Below, in pieces: positions 1 through 5,715 of a stretch of DNA of 12,242 nucleotides. The position numbers and the translations under genes were made by a program. The notes under the pieces were generated by a model. The model had not been told where the DNA came from and did no database searches. It worked only from the letters and a program-made list of their open reading frames with translations. The stretch is from positions 1 through 12,242 of the forward strand of contig CAZJFE010000019.1 of assembly GCA_964545345.1 (NCBI GenBank). The letters are read 5' to 3'. Within the stretch, counting starts at the first letter, position 1; every line of letters begins with the position of its first letter. This DNA is from JAUSKF01 sp964545345. GTDB lineage: Bacteria > Patescibacteriota > Minisyncoccia > UBA6257 > WO2-44-18.

Positions 1-72
1 GCCAAAAAGGCAGCCAGTGAGGTTGCCGATGAGTTTTTGAAATTTTTTATTGATAGGGCAAAGCCCAAGTGA
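1..72 (+). CDS. C-terminal tail of an upstream protein (partial)
   Basis: Frame 1 is open from the first base and gives 23 residues ending in DRAKPK, then a TGA stop at 70-72. The tail is rich in Lys and Ala and looks helical. It is too short to assign a family. The reading is supported because its stop sits in the loop of a good terminator hairpin at 60-86, the place where a gene end is expected. The gene starts outside the window, so its function cannot be judged here. Confidence 0.6.
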   Translation, partial: AKKAASEVADEFLKFFIDRAKPK

Positions 73-86
73 TCTTGGGCTTTTTT
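60..86 (+). terminator. Rho-independent terminator overlapping a stop codon
   Basis: AAGCCCAAG (61-69) pairs perfectly with CTTGGGCTT (74-82), and A60 pairs with T83. A T tract follows. The four-base loop TGAT contains the TGA stop of the upstream gene, so the last codons of that gene encode one arm of the terminator. Confidence 0.88.
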
Positions 87-105
87 ATTTCCAGGCGATT
101 TACTC

Positions 106-111
106 TATAAT
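106..111 (+). promoter_or_regulatory. -10 box of a leaderless promoter for the pfkB operon
   Basis: TATAAT at 106-111 is a perfect -10 and lies six bases before the ATG at 118. Transcription would start at or next to the start codon, giving a leaderless mRNA. No convincing -35 is seen; the expected place is the T-rich tail of the preceding terminator. Confidence 0.65.
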
Positions 112-117
112 TAAGGA

Positions 118-1137
118 ATGTTCGGCACTAGATTTGATGTCATCTGTATTGGTTCCGCCACGCGGGATAATTATTTACGCGCTAAGTATAAGTTGGTTGA
201 TTGGCCGGAGGCGCCCTCAAAGAAAGCCATCGTCTTGCCGTTCGGCGAGAAGTTTACGATGGATGAGGTCTATTCCACTATCGGCGGTAACGCGGCGAAT
301 GCCGCGATGACTTTCGCCCGCTATGGTTTCAAAACCGCCTGCCTGGCGAAGATCGGCGATGATCCGGCGGGTCGGGAATTCACCAATCAGATGGAAAATT
401 CAGGCGTCAGCACGAGATTGGTTATTAAAACTAAAGAAAAACCCACCGCCTACTCGGTTCTTCTTTTGGGAGATGGGGAGAGGACGATTTTGGGTTATCA
501 TGGGGCCTCCGATACTTTTTCCATGGCGGACGTAGATTTGAGTAAGCTAAAGGCGAAGTGGTGGTATTTATCCTTGGCGGGAGAGTCGGACGCTATGTTT
601 TTACCCTTGCTAGATTTTGCCAAGAAAAATAAAATTAAAGTCGCGTTTAATCCGAGTGGTCATCATATTCAGCACAAAAAAGAAGAAATTCTCTCAGGCC
701 TCAAAGATATCGCTTTTCTTGTGCTTAACACCGGAGAGGCGGCGGAGCTAGTTGGGATTCCTTTCGAAAAGGAAAAAGAAGTTTTTAAAAAGCTAGATGA
801 ATTGGTGCCGGGGGTGGTAGCTATCACTGACGGACCGAATGGCGTGAAGGTCTCTGATGGAGAAAACATTTATTCCGCCGGAATTTACAAGGAGAAGGCG
901 GCAGTAGATCGGACCGGTTGCGGCGATGCTTTTGGTAGCGGTTTCGCGGCGGTCTTAGCGGATTCCGGCGAGGATTATAAAAATCCGGAGGTGATCAAGA
1001 AGGCGATTGCTTTTGCCAGCGCTACCGCTACTGCTAATTTGGAAATTTTGGGCGCGACTGAAGGTTTGTTGACGAAGTCAGATTTTGAGAGCGACTCAAG
1101 GTGGAAGGGTTTTGATATAAAAATAGAAAAAATATAA
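118..1137 (+). CDS. PfkB-family carbohydrate kinase
   Basis: This 339-residue protein belongs to the ribokinase/PfkB fold family of cytoplasmic kinases that phosphorylate sugars or nucleosides with ATP. The di-glycine signature is at residues 56-57 (GGNAANAA), an NxxE motif is at 204-207, and the C-terminal signature DRTGCGDAFGSGF is at 264-276 with the catalytic Asp at 270. The length is normal. The ATG follows a -10 box directly and no Shine-Dalgarno is present. The stop TAA shares one base with the start of the next gene (TAATG), so translation is probably coupled. The substrate cannot be read from the sequence. Since an aldolase ends the same operon, phosphorylation of a fructose or tagatose phosphate is a reasonable guess, but a ribokinase-like or nucleoside kinase role is equally allowed. 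Confidence 0.9.
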   Translation: MFGTRFDVICIGSATRDNYLRAKYKLVDWPEAPSKKAIVLPFGEKFTMDEVYSTIGGNAANAAMTFARYGFKTACLAKIGDDPAGREFTNQMENSGVSTRLVIKTKEKPTAYSVLLLGDGERTILGYHGASDTFSMADVDLSKLKAKWWYLSLAGESDAMFLPLLDFAKKNKIKVAFNPSGHHIQHKKEEILSGLKDIAFLVLNTGEAAELVGIPFEKEKEVFKKLDELVPGVVAITDGPNGVKVSDGENIYSAGIYKEKAAVDRTGCGDAFGSGFAAVLADSGEDYKNPEVIKKAIAFASATATANLEILGATEGLLTKSDFESDSRWKGFDIKIEKI

Positions 1138-2402
1138 TGGAAAACCACGTAGAAAAATTATCCCGGATTCTCCGGGTAGATAAAAAGATTTTGACTGATC
1201 TGGAGAATAAATTAAGTGTTACTACCGGCAGAAAAAATGTTTTTGAAAAGATCAGCGTGGAAATTGATGAATTAGTGACCGAGCGACGGCTAGCCCTGGG
1301 TTTGCCGCCAAGCTGTTCAGCTCACGAGGTTTACGATGCTTTGATCAGCAAAGTAGAATCTGACGATTTTGCTATTTTAAGGGCCCTAAAGACTTCCGGT
1401 ATGAGTCATTCGGAGGCGGCAAACGCGGCGGTCAATTTAGTTAAGGGTTTGCACCAGCCGACTATCGGTTTCTTTCTAAAATATGAAAAGGCCAAAGAAT
1501 TATTGCGCGCGGAGCCACCCAGGAAGATTATAGCGGCCATGGGTTATAGCGACGTGGACACGCTTATTGAAAGCGAGGACTTGCTGGAAGTTTTCAGCGC
1601 TTTGCGTTTTCTGGAGGACTCCGAATGGTTGAATAAAACCTTTTTTAAGCAGTATCAAAAGCTGACCCCTGATGATTTTGAGGAGCGACCGATTCAGTTG
1701 AGGGCCTTGAACGAAAAATGGGGCAAGGCGGCGGAAAAATTTGTGGCTAAGAAATATCACAATATTAGTCACTTAAAAGAACTAGGTGTGATTTTTGTAA
1801 TTCCTTTGTTTCTGGGAATATCCGGAGAGACTCTCCGCATGATCACCTTACTACTCCATTATTTAAATGAGGTAAGGTATTACGCGGAAATTTTTAAAGA
1901 TTTAAGCGTTGATGAGAAAACTTTTTCTTCAAAACTTATCTCTTTGCTGCGGGGAGACGTGGTTGAGTCCCGTTTATCCGATCCGGGAGATAAATCCAAG
2001 GCAAGGTTTTTAGTCATTCAGCGTTATTTGGCCAAAGATGACGAAAATGATTGGCGGTTGTTTGAACCGCACATTAATCCGGAAGCATTACATTGGGAAA
2101 AAGCCGAGCAAGAAGTCCAGTTAATTAATAGCCGGCTACCGGGATTCTCCAACGACTTGTCGTTTTGGAAGGGATTGGGAACTGTAGGAGATTTTTTCAA
2201 GACTGATGTCGGGACGGACGTTTTGGTGAGTTTTAACATTGTGGATACGGTGATGGAATTAGTTAAAGAGAAAGAGCTGATTAAATATCTGTATCATCAT
2301 CAAGAGGCGCTCTGGAACCGGATTTTTGAGGAATATTTCAGTTCGGAACAGCTACGGGAGATCAGCAAAAAATATTTATTGCAGGGCTGGTTTGAAATAT
2401 GA
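1137..2402 (+). CDS. Conserved-looking helical protein of unknown function in a glycolytic operon
   Basis: I do not recognise this 421-residue protein. It appears almost wholly alpha-helical, with many charged Lys/Glu heptad-like stretches. One hydrophobic stretch near residues 217-240 (VIFVIPLFLGISGE and following) looks more like a buried helix than a membrane span. There is no signal peptide, no cysteine motif and no nucleotide-binding motif. It sits between a sugar kinase and an aldolase: its start overlaps the kinase stop by one base and its TGA stop overlaps the aldolase start as ATGA. Such tight coupling suggests matched expression and possibly a complex or regulatory partnership with the flanking enzymes. 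That is inference from context only. Confidence 0.85.
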   Translation: MENHVEKLSRILRVDKKILTDLENKLSVTTGRKNVFEKISVEIDELVTERRLALGLPPSCSAHEVYDALISKVESDDFAILRALKTSGMSHSEAANAAVNLVKGLHQPTIGFFLKYEKAKELLRAEPPRKIIAAMGYSDVDTLIESEDLLEVFSALRFLEDSEWLNKTFFKQYQKLTPDDFEERPIQLRALNEKWGKAAEKFVAKKYHNISHLKELGVIFVIPLFLGISGETLRMITLLLHYLNEVRYYAEIFKDLSVDEKTFSSKLISLLRGDVVESRLSDPGDKSKARFLVIQRYLAKDDENDWRLFEPHINPEALHWEKAEQEVQLINSRLPGFSNDLSFWKGLGTVGDFFKTDVGTDVLVSFNIVDTVMELVKEKELIKYLYHHQEALWNRIFEEYFSSEQLREISKKYLLQGWFEI

Positions 2403-3268
2403 GAACTCTACGTGAAGTTTTAAAAGACGCGGATCGTCGGGATGTGGCAATCGGGCATTTTAATATTTCCGAGTTGGGAGCGCTAAAGGCGGTGGCCGAG
2501 GTGGCGAAGGAATTAAAGTTGCCGGTGATTATTGGCACTTCCGAGGGAGAGCGGGAATTTTTGGATTTGCATGACGCCGTCGCCCTAATCAGAGATTTGC
2601 GGGAAAATCATCGGCAGGAAATCTATCTAAACGCTGATCATACAAAGTCTTTTGAGAAAATTAAAGAAGCGGTGGATGCCGGATATGACGCGGTTTTGTT
2701 TGACGGGGCCGCTCTCCCGATGGATGAGAATATCCGGGTTACTCAAGCCGTGGTCCAATACGTTAAAAGTGTTAACCGGGAAATTTTGGTTGAGGGTGAA
2801 ATAGGAAATATCGGTAGCGGTTCCACTATCAGGAAAGCATTACCTCAAGGCGCGGTGATCAAGCCGGGCGATCTCACTACTGTGGAAGAAGCTAAGAAGT
2901 TTGTTCAGGCGACGGGCGTTGATTTGTTGGCGCCGGCGGTTGGAAACATTCATGGAATGTTCGCTAACGCTCCGGAGCCGGCTCTGGATATTGAGCGTAT
3001 TTGGGCAATCAAAGAGGCAGTGAAAATTCCTTTGGTATTGCACGGCGGTTCGGGAAATACCGATGCTGATTTCGCCAATGCGATTCACGCTGGAGTTAGA
3101 ATTGTTCACATCAGCACCGAGTTGCGATTGGCCTGGAGAAAGGGAATGGAAGAATCATTGAAGCAAAAACCTGACGAGGTGGCGCCATATAAGTTGATGG
3201 AGGGCTCTATTGAGGAAATGAAAGAAGTTCTGCGGCGGCGCTTGAAGCTTTTTAGTAAAATTTCCTAG
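2399..3268 (+). CDS. fba: Class II (zinc) fructose-bisphosphate aldolase family
   Basis: The 289-residue TIM-barrel enzyme should cleave fructose 1,6-bisphosphate (or the tagatose isomer) to dihydroxyacetone phosphate and glyceraldehyde 3-phosphate, or run in reverse. Visible active-site residues are NADH at 78-81 (catalytic Asp80, zinc ligand His81), VEGEIG at 131-136, GNIHG at 182-186 (zinc ligand His185) and LHGGSG at 214-219 (zinc ligand His215 and phosphate loop). The HISTELR segment near 237-243 matches the family's NTELR-like motif. The start overlaps the preceding stop as ATGA. Length is typical. Whether it prefers fructose or tagatose bisphosphate cannot be told from the motifs. It is the last gene of the operon; only a weak hairpin follows. 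Confidence 0.93.
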   Translation: MRTLREVLKDADRRDVAIGHFNISELGALKAVAEVAKELKLPVIIGTSEGEREFLDLHDAVALIRDLRENHRQEIYLNADHTKSFEKIKEAVDAGYDAVLFDGAALPMDENIRVTQAVVQYVKSVNREILVEGEIGNIGSGSTIRKALPQGAVIKPGDLTTVEEAKKFVQATGVDLLAPAVGNIHGMFANAPEPALDIERIWAIKEAVKIPLVLHGGSGNTDADFANAIHAGVRIVHISTELRLAWRKGMEESLKQKPDEVAPYKLMEGSIEEMKEVLRRRLKLFSKIS

Positions 3269-3332
3269 AGTCTTTACCGACCAGACTATTTTCGTTATTG
3301 TTGAGCTAGTTTCTTGATTAGGGACAAGTCCC
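3269..3332 (+). promoter_or_regulatory. Possible weak terminator and promoter before the MTHFR-like gene
   Basis: The 64-base gap holds a weak hairpin (AGTCT 3269-3273 with AGACT 3283-3287, followed by a short T run) and a poor promoter candidate (TTTACC 3273-3278, 17-base spacer, TATTGT 3296-3301). GGGAC (3321-3325) and GTCCC (3328-3332) form an inverted repeat that touches the ATG. No Shine-Dalgarno is seen. Each element is weak alone. Confidence 0.3.
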
Positions 3333-4214
3333 ATGACCCGTTCAATCAATGAACGATTAGCAAGTAGAGAATTTTTGGTTAGCGTTCAGATTGATCCCCC
3401 GAAGCCGGATCAGCTTGATGATTTTCGAAGGACGATTAATGTCTTGTCGGACATTGGCGTTGATTTGGTGGACATCAATTCTAGTCGTCGGCTTTGCCAC
3501 GATTCTTTGTTGTTGGCGGCCTATTTGAAAGCGCGTGGCCTGGAAGTGATTCCGCATATTACGACTCGCGATAGCACGATTAACGGATTATTGAGCCAGA
3601 TAGCCACGGCTAATCAATTGCATCGGGTTAAAAACTTTCTGGTAATCACCGGCGATTCTTATTCGCCGGGAGCGAATTTAAATAATTCGCCCGGAGTTTT
3701 TGAGTCTGATTCTGTTGGTCTGATTGGCGCGGCAATGGAAAAATTGAAGCTCACTGCCGGCCTAGACATAACTTTGTTGGCGGCGGTTAATCAGAACAAT
3801 CCGGACATGGAATTAGAAAAGCTACGTCTGAAGCAGAAGATTGTCGCCGGAGCGAGCATGTTTATGAGCCAGCCGGTTTTTGACGAGACGCAGTTGAATG
3901 AGCTCCTAGATTTCTATAATTACCATACTTCTTTGCCTTTACTGGTCGGAATCTGGCCGCTGGTGGACAGCAAGACCTTACGCGCGATTGAGGATGGCAA
4001 AGTTTCCGGCGTGGTGATCCCGGATTCGGTTTTGGCAGAAAGTAAGGAATTGCGCAAAGATTCCGAGGGCCTACGCAATTGGGGATTGGTTAAAGCCCTC
4101 CAGCTAGTTCAAAAAGCCAAAGACAAAATGGCCGACGGAGTTTATATCGTCGCTCCTTCCCGTCAGCCATTGCAGATTCTGGATTTTCTGAAAGAGGTAT
4201 TGAGATTGCGGTAG
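3333..4214 (+). CDS. Methylenetetrahydrofolate reductase-like flavoprotein
   Basis: The 293-residue protein has the MTHFR TIM-barrel signature: VSVQIDPPK (16-24), HITTRDST (75-82), LVITGDS (103-109), KIVAGASMFMSQPVFD (169-184) and VGIWPLV (205-211). MTHFR reduces 5,10-methylene- to 5-methyl-tetrahydrofolate using FAD. Residues matching E. coli Asp120 and Gln183 are kept (Asp108, Gln180). The position of catalytic Glu28, in the FEFFPP motif, is Gln19 here (CAG at 3387-3389). Since Glu28 acts as the general acid in folate reduction, this protein may be altered in reaction or substrate. The pattern is closer to the MTHFR half of Bacillus-type homocysteine methyltransferase fusions than to E. coli MetF. 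It stands alone between a weak leader and a terminator. Confidence 0.82.
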   Translation: MTRSINERLASREFLVSVQIDPPKPDQLDDFRRTINVLSDIGVDLVDINSSRRLCHDSLLLAAYLKARGLEVIPHITTRDSTINGLLSQIATANQLHRVKNFLVITGDSYSPGANLNNSPGVFESDSVGLIGAAMEKLKLTAGLDITLLAAVNQNNPDMELEKLRLKQKIVAGASMFMSQPVFDETQLNELLDFYNYHTSLPLLVGIWPLVDSKTLRAIEDGKVSGVVIPDSVLAESKELRKDSEGLRNWGLVKALQLVQKAKDKMADGVYIVAPSRQPLQILDFLKEVLRLR

Positions 4215-4248
4215 CAGTTCAGTCGCATTGATTCTCGGAAACAGAATA

Positions 4249-4272
4249 AACAGCCTCCTGCGGGCTGTTTTT
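4249..4272 (+). terminator. Rho-independent terminator after the MTHFR-like gene
   Basis: AACAGCC (4249-4255) pairs with GGCTGTT (4263-4269) across a seven-base loop and is followed by a T run. It lies 34 bases past the stop codon. Confidence 0.85.
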
Positions 4273-4282
4273 CTTCGCCCTC

Positions 4283-4328
4283 GGCGGTTGTTCGTTCGAT
4301 GATAACGAACGAGCCAAGCCCAACCGCC
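4283..4328. repeat. Nested inverted repeat in the gap upstream of the 4459 gene
   Basis: The outer arms GGCGGTTG (4283-4290) and CAACCGCC (4321-4328) are perfect. Inside, GTTCGTT (4290-4296) and AACGAAC (4304-4310) form a second seven-base stem; the two stems share base 4290. There is no T tract, so it is not a typical terminator. It could be a structured RNA end, a protein-binding site or a recombination remnant. The rest of the 4215-4458 gap holds the terminator and promoter listed separately. Confidence 0.55.
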
Positions 4329-4381
4329 TCCGGGATGTTCCTAGAACCAATACGCCCTCGCTTCTGTTGTTAAAATTCGGC

Positions 4382-4411
4382 TTGACAGAACAGGTTCAAA
4401 CATGCTATAAT
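4382..4411 (+). promoter_or_regulatory. Consensus sigma70-type promoter with palindrome in its spacer
   Basis: TTGACA (4382-4387) and TATAAT (4406-4411) are both perfect matches, 18 bases apart. The spacer carries the inverted repeat GAACAGGTTC (4388-4397), which is placed where a repressor operator often lies. Predicted start near 4418 leaves a leader of about 41 bases. Confidence 0.88.
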
Positions 4412-4458
4412 CCCTCTGTTCTTAAACAACTTCACAAACTCCATTTAAGGAACCCGGC

Positions 4459-4779
4459 ATGAGTCATTCTCACGGCGAGGTGATTCAGGAGGGAAAGGTG
4501 GTGGGCTTTTTTGAATACGACGGCACGGCAGATGTCGCGCTGTCTCCCATCTGGGACACCAGAGATGAAGTGGACGCGAACTGGAGGATCGGATTGTGGA
4601 CACAGTGCACTTGTCACCAGCCCAGCACGGATGTTCTGCTTTTCACTGAGTATGGCGGTGGGTTCTACTGGCCCGCAAAGGCCTGCTTGAATTGTAAGGC
4701 GATCACGAACGAGTATAGTCCCTTCGAGTCAGATCGGCGTAAAGATGGGCACCCGCTCAAAACCAAATCGCCGGCGTGA
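4459..4779 (+). CDS. Small protein with paired cysteines, unknown function
   Basis: This 106-residue protein is not recognised. It has four cysteines in a CxC (50, 52) plus CxxC (76, 79) arrangement, consistent with a single zinc-binding knuckle, and is rich in aromatic residues between the pairs. The start is set by an AAGGAA ribosome binding site (4447-4452) six bases before the ATG. It is a monocistronic unit with its own consensus promoter and a strong terminator. Codons here end in C more often than in the flanking core genes (many ctg, gtc, atc, gac), which hints at a foreign origin. The stop is TGA. There is no signal peptide, so it is presumably cytoplasmic. Confidence 0.8.
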   Translation: MSHSHGEVIQEGKVVGFFEYDGTADVALSPIWDTRDEVDANWRIGLWTQCTCHQPSTDVLLFTEYGGGFYWPAKACLNCKAITNEYSPFESDRRKDGHPLKTKSPA

Positions 4780-4784
4780 CGCGT

Positions 4785-4817
4785 AAGCCGCTTAGACTTT
4801 TGTCTAGGCGGCTTTTT
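4785..4817 (+). terminator. Rho-independent terminator of the 4459 gene
   Basis: AAGCCGCTTAGAC (4785-4797) pairs with GTCTAGGCGGCTT (4802-4814), 13 pairs with one G-T, around a TTTT loop and with a T run after it. It begins six bases past the stop. Confidence 0.93.
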
Positions 4818-4856
4818 CATTCCAAAGCGGAGCGGCGCTTTTCTAAGGAACCATAA

Positions 4857-4910
4857 GGATAGGCTATTCCAAAAATAGACTGGAGTGAGGCTATTTTTTC
4901 TAGCCTATCC
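4857..4910. repeat. Long two-stem hairpin between transcription units
   Basis: GGATAGGCTA (4857-4866) and TAGCCTATCC (4901-4910) are perfect 10-base arms. Inside them AAAAATAG (4871-4878) pairs with CTATTTTT (4891-4898), leaving a 12-base loop. It lies between a terminator and the L25 promoter and has no T tract on the + strand, so it is neither a typical terminator nor part of the L25 mRNA. It may be a small RNA, a mobile-element remnant or a bidirectional barrier. I see no gene in 4818-4975. Confidence 0.6.
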
Positions 4911-4938
4911 GGGTTTCGGGAAAAATGGCGCGGAGTCC

Positions 4939-4967
4939 TTGTCAAAATAATCGAAATAGACTATTAT
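4939..4967 (+). promoter_or_regulatory. Promoter of the L25 gene, giving a leaderless mRNA
   Basis: TTGTCA (4939-4944), a 17-base spacer and TATTAT (4962-4967). The -10 ends eight bases before the ATG at 4976, so transcription should begin at or next to the start codon. This decides the start: the upstream in-frame ATG at 4925 lies before the promoter. Confidence 0.8.
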
Positions 4968-4975
4968 TTAACCCA

Positions 4976-5665
4976 ATGGAATTAGCGGTTCAAAAAAGGG
5001 AAAAATTTGGAAAAGCGACTAACGCCTTGCGTCGGTCTGGTTTGATTCCGGCGGAACTTTATGGACGCGGCGTGGCGAACGTTCATTTGGCGATTCCGGC
5101 TAAAGAATTGAGGAAAGTTTTGAAGCAATCCGGTGAAAACACCATGGTTAATGTGGTGATTGACGGAAAGACGCATCCGGTAATGATCCACGAGTTGGCG
5201 CACGACCCGGTTACTGACGAAGTGACTAATGTTGATTTATATCAGGTTCGTCTTGATGAGAAAATCAAAGTTCGCGTTCCGGTGGAATTTATTGGTGAAT
5301 CTCAAGCTATTAAAGAAAAGAATGGGCTATTGGTTAAGGCCATGCAAGAACTGGAAATTGAGGCGTTGCCGACCAATATTCCCCGATCTGTTTCTGCTGA
5401 CATCTCCAAAATTGTTGATATCGGACAGAGTGTTTATGTGAAAGATCTAGTGATGGCTGACGGCGTTAAGGCGATAGTGGATGGTGAATCAGTGGTTGCT
5501 ACTGTTACCGCCAAGATGACTGAAGAGCAGGAAGCGGCATTATCCGCGGAGGTTAAGCCGGAGGATGTTAAGGTTGAGACTGAAGAGAAGAAGGAGGTTC
5601 GTGACGCGGCTAAGGCCGCCGCCGAAACTCCCGCCGCTGGAGCGCCTGCCGCAGAGAAGAAATAG
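4976..5665 (+). CDS. rplY: Ribosomal protein bL25, long CTC form
   Basis: The 229-residue product begins MELAVQKREKFGK, followed by ALRRSGLIPAELYG, the hallmark of bL25 and the general stress protein CTC. It binds 5S rRNA in the large subunit. The N-terminal beta-barrel domain covers roughly residues 1-92, the TL5/CTC C-terminal domain about 93-185, and a low-complexity tail rich in Glu, Lys, Ala and Pro completes it. The start was chosen at 4976 because it fits the family and the promoter immediately before it; a longer frame from 4925 would begin upstream of that promoter. No Shine-Dalgarno is present. It forms a single-gene unit ending at a hairpin. Confidence 0.95.
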   Translation: MELAVQKREKFGKATNALRRSGLIPAELYGRGVANVHLAIPAKELRKVLKQSGENTMVNVVIDGKTHPVMIHELAHDPVTDEVTNVDLYQVRLDEKIKVRVPVEFIGESQAIKEKNGLLVKAMQELEIEALPTNIPRSVSADISKIVDIGQSVYVKDLVMADGVKAIVDGESVVATVTAKMTEEQEAALSAEVKPEDVKVETEEKKEVRDAAKAAAETPAAGAPAAEKK

Positions 5666-5675
5666 GAATGAGACT

Positions 5676-5697
5676 GAAAGCCCCGCAAGGGGCTTTC
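5676..5697 (+). terminator. Strong hairpin after L25, probable terminator
   Basis: GAAAGCCCC (5676-5684) pairs perfectly with GGGGCTTTC (5689-5697) around a GCAA loop. The usual T tract is missing (GTCGTATA follows), so termination may be partial or depend on the hairpin alone. The next promoter's -10 starts seven bases later. Confidence 0.7.
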
Positions 5698-5703
5698 GTC
5701 GTA

Positions 5704-5709
5704 TATAAT
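5704..5709 (+). promoter_or_regulatory. -10 box of a leaderless promoter for the transglycosylase gene
   Basis: A perfect TATAAT ends six bases before the ATG at 5716. The region where a -35 would sit is occupied by the preceding hairpin and shows no match. The geometry equals that at the pfkB gene. Confidence 0.6.
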
Positions 5710-5715
5710 GGAAAT

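Noticed and set aside
4215..4458. tRNA or known riboswitch in the gap before the 4459 gene
   Set aside because: No cloverleaf, no T-loop consensus and no riboswitch core I recognise; only the terminator, inverted repeats and promoter are supported.
4925..4975. Longer in-frame start for the L25 gene at 4925
   Set aside because: The extra residues do not fit the L25 family start, and the codon lies upstream of the good promoter at 4939-4967.
5668..5715. Longer in-frame start for the transglycosylase gene at 5668
   Set aside because: It would read through the hairpin after L25 and the -10 box, and would place charged residues before the signal peptide.
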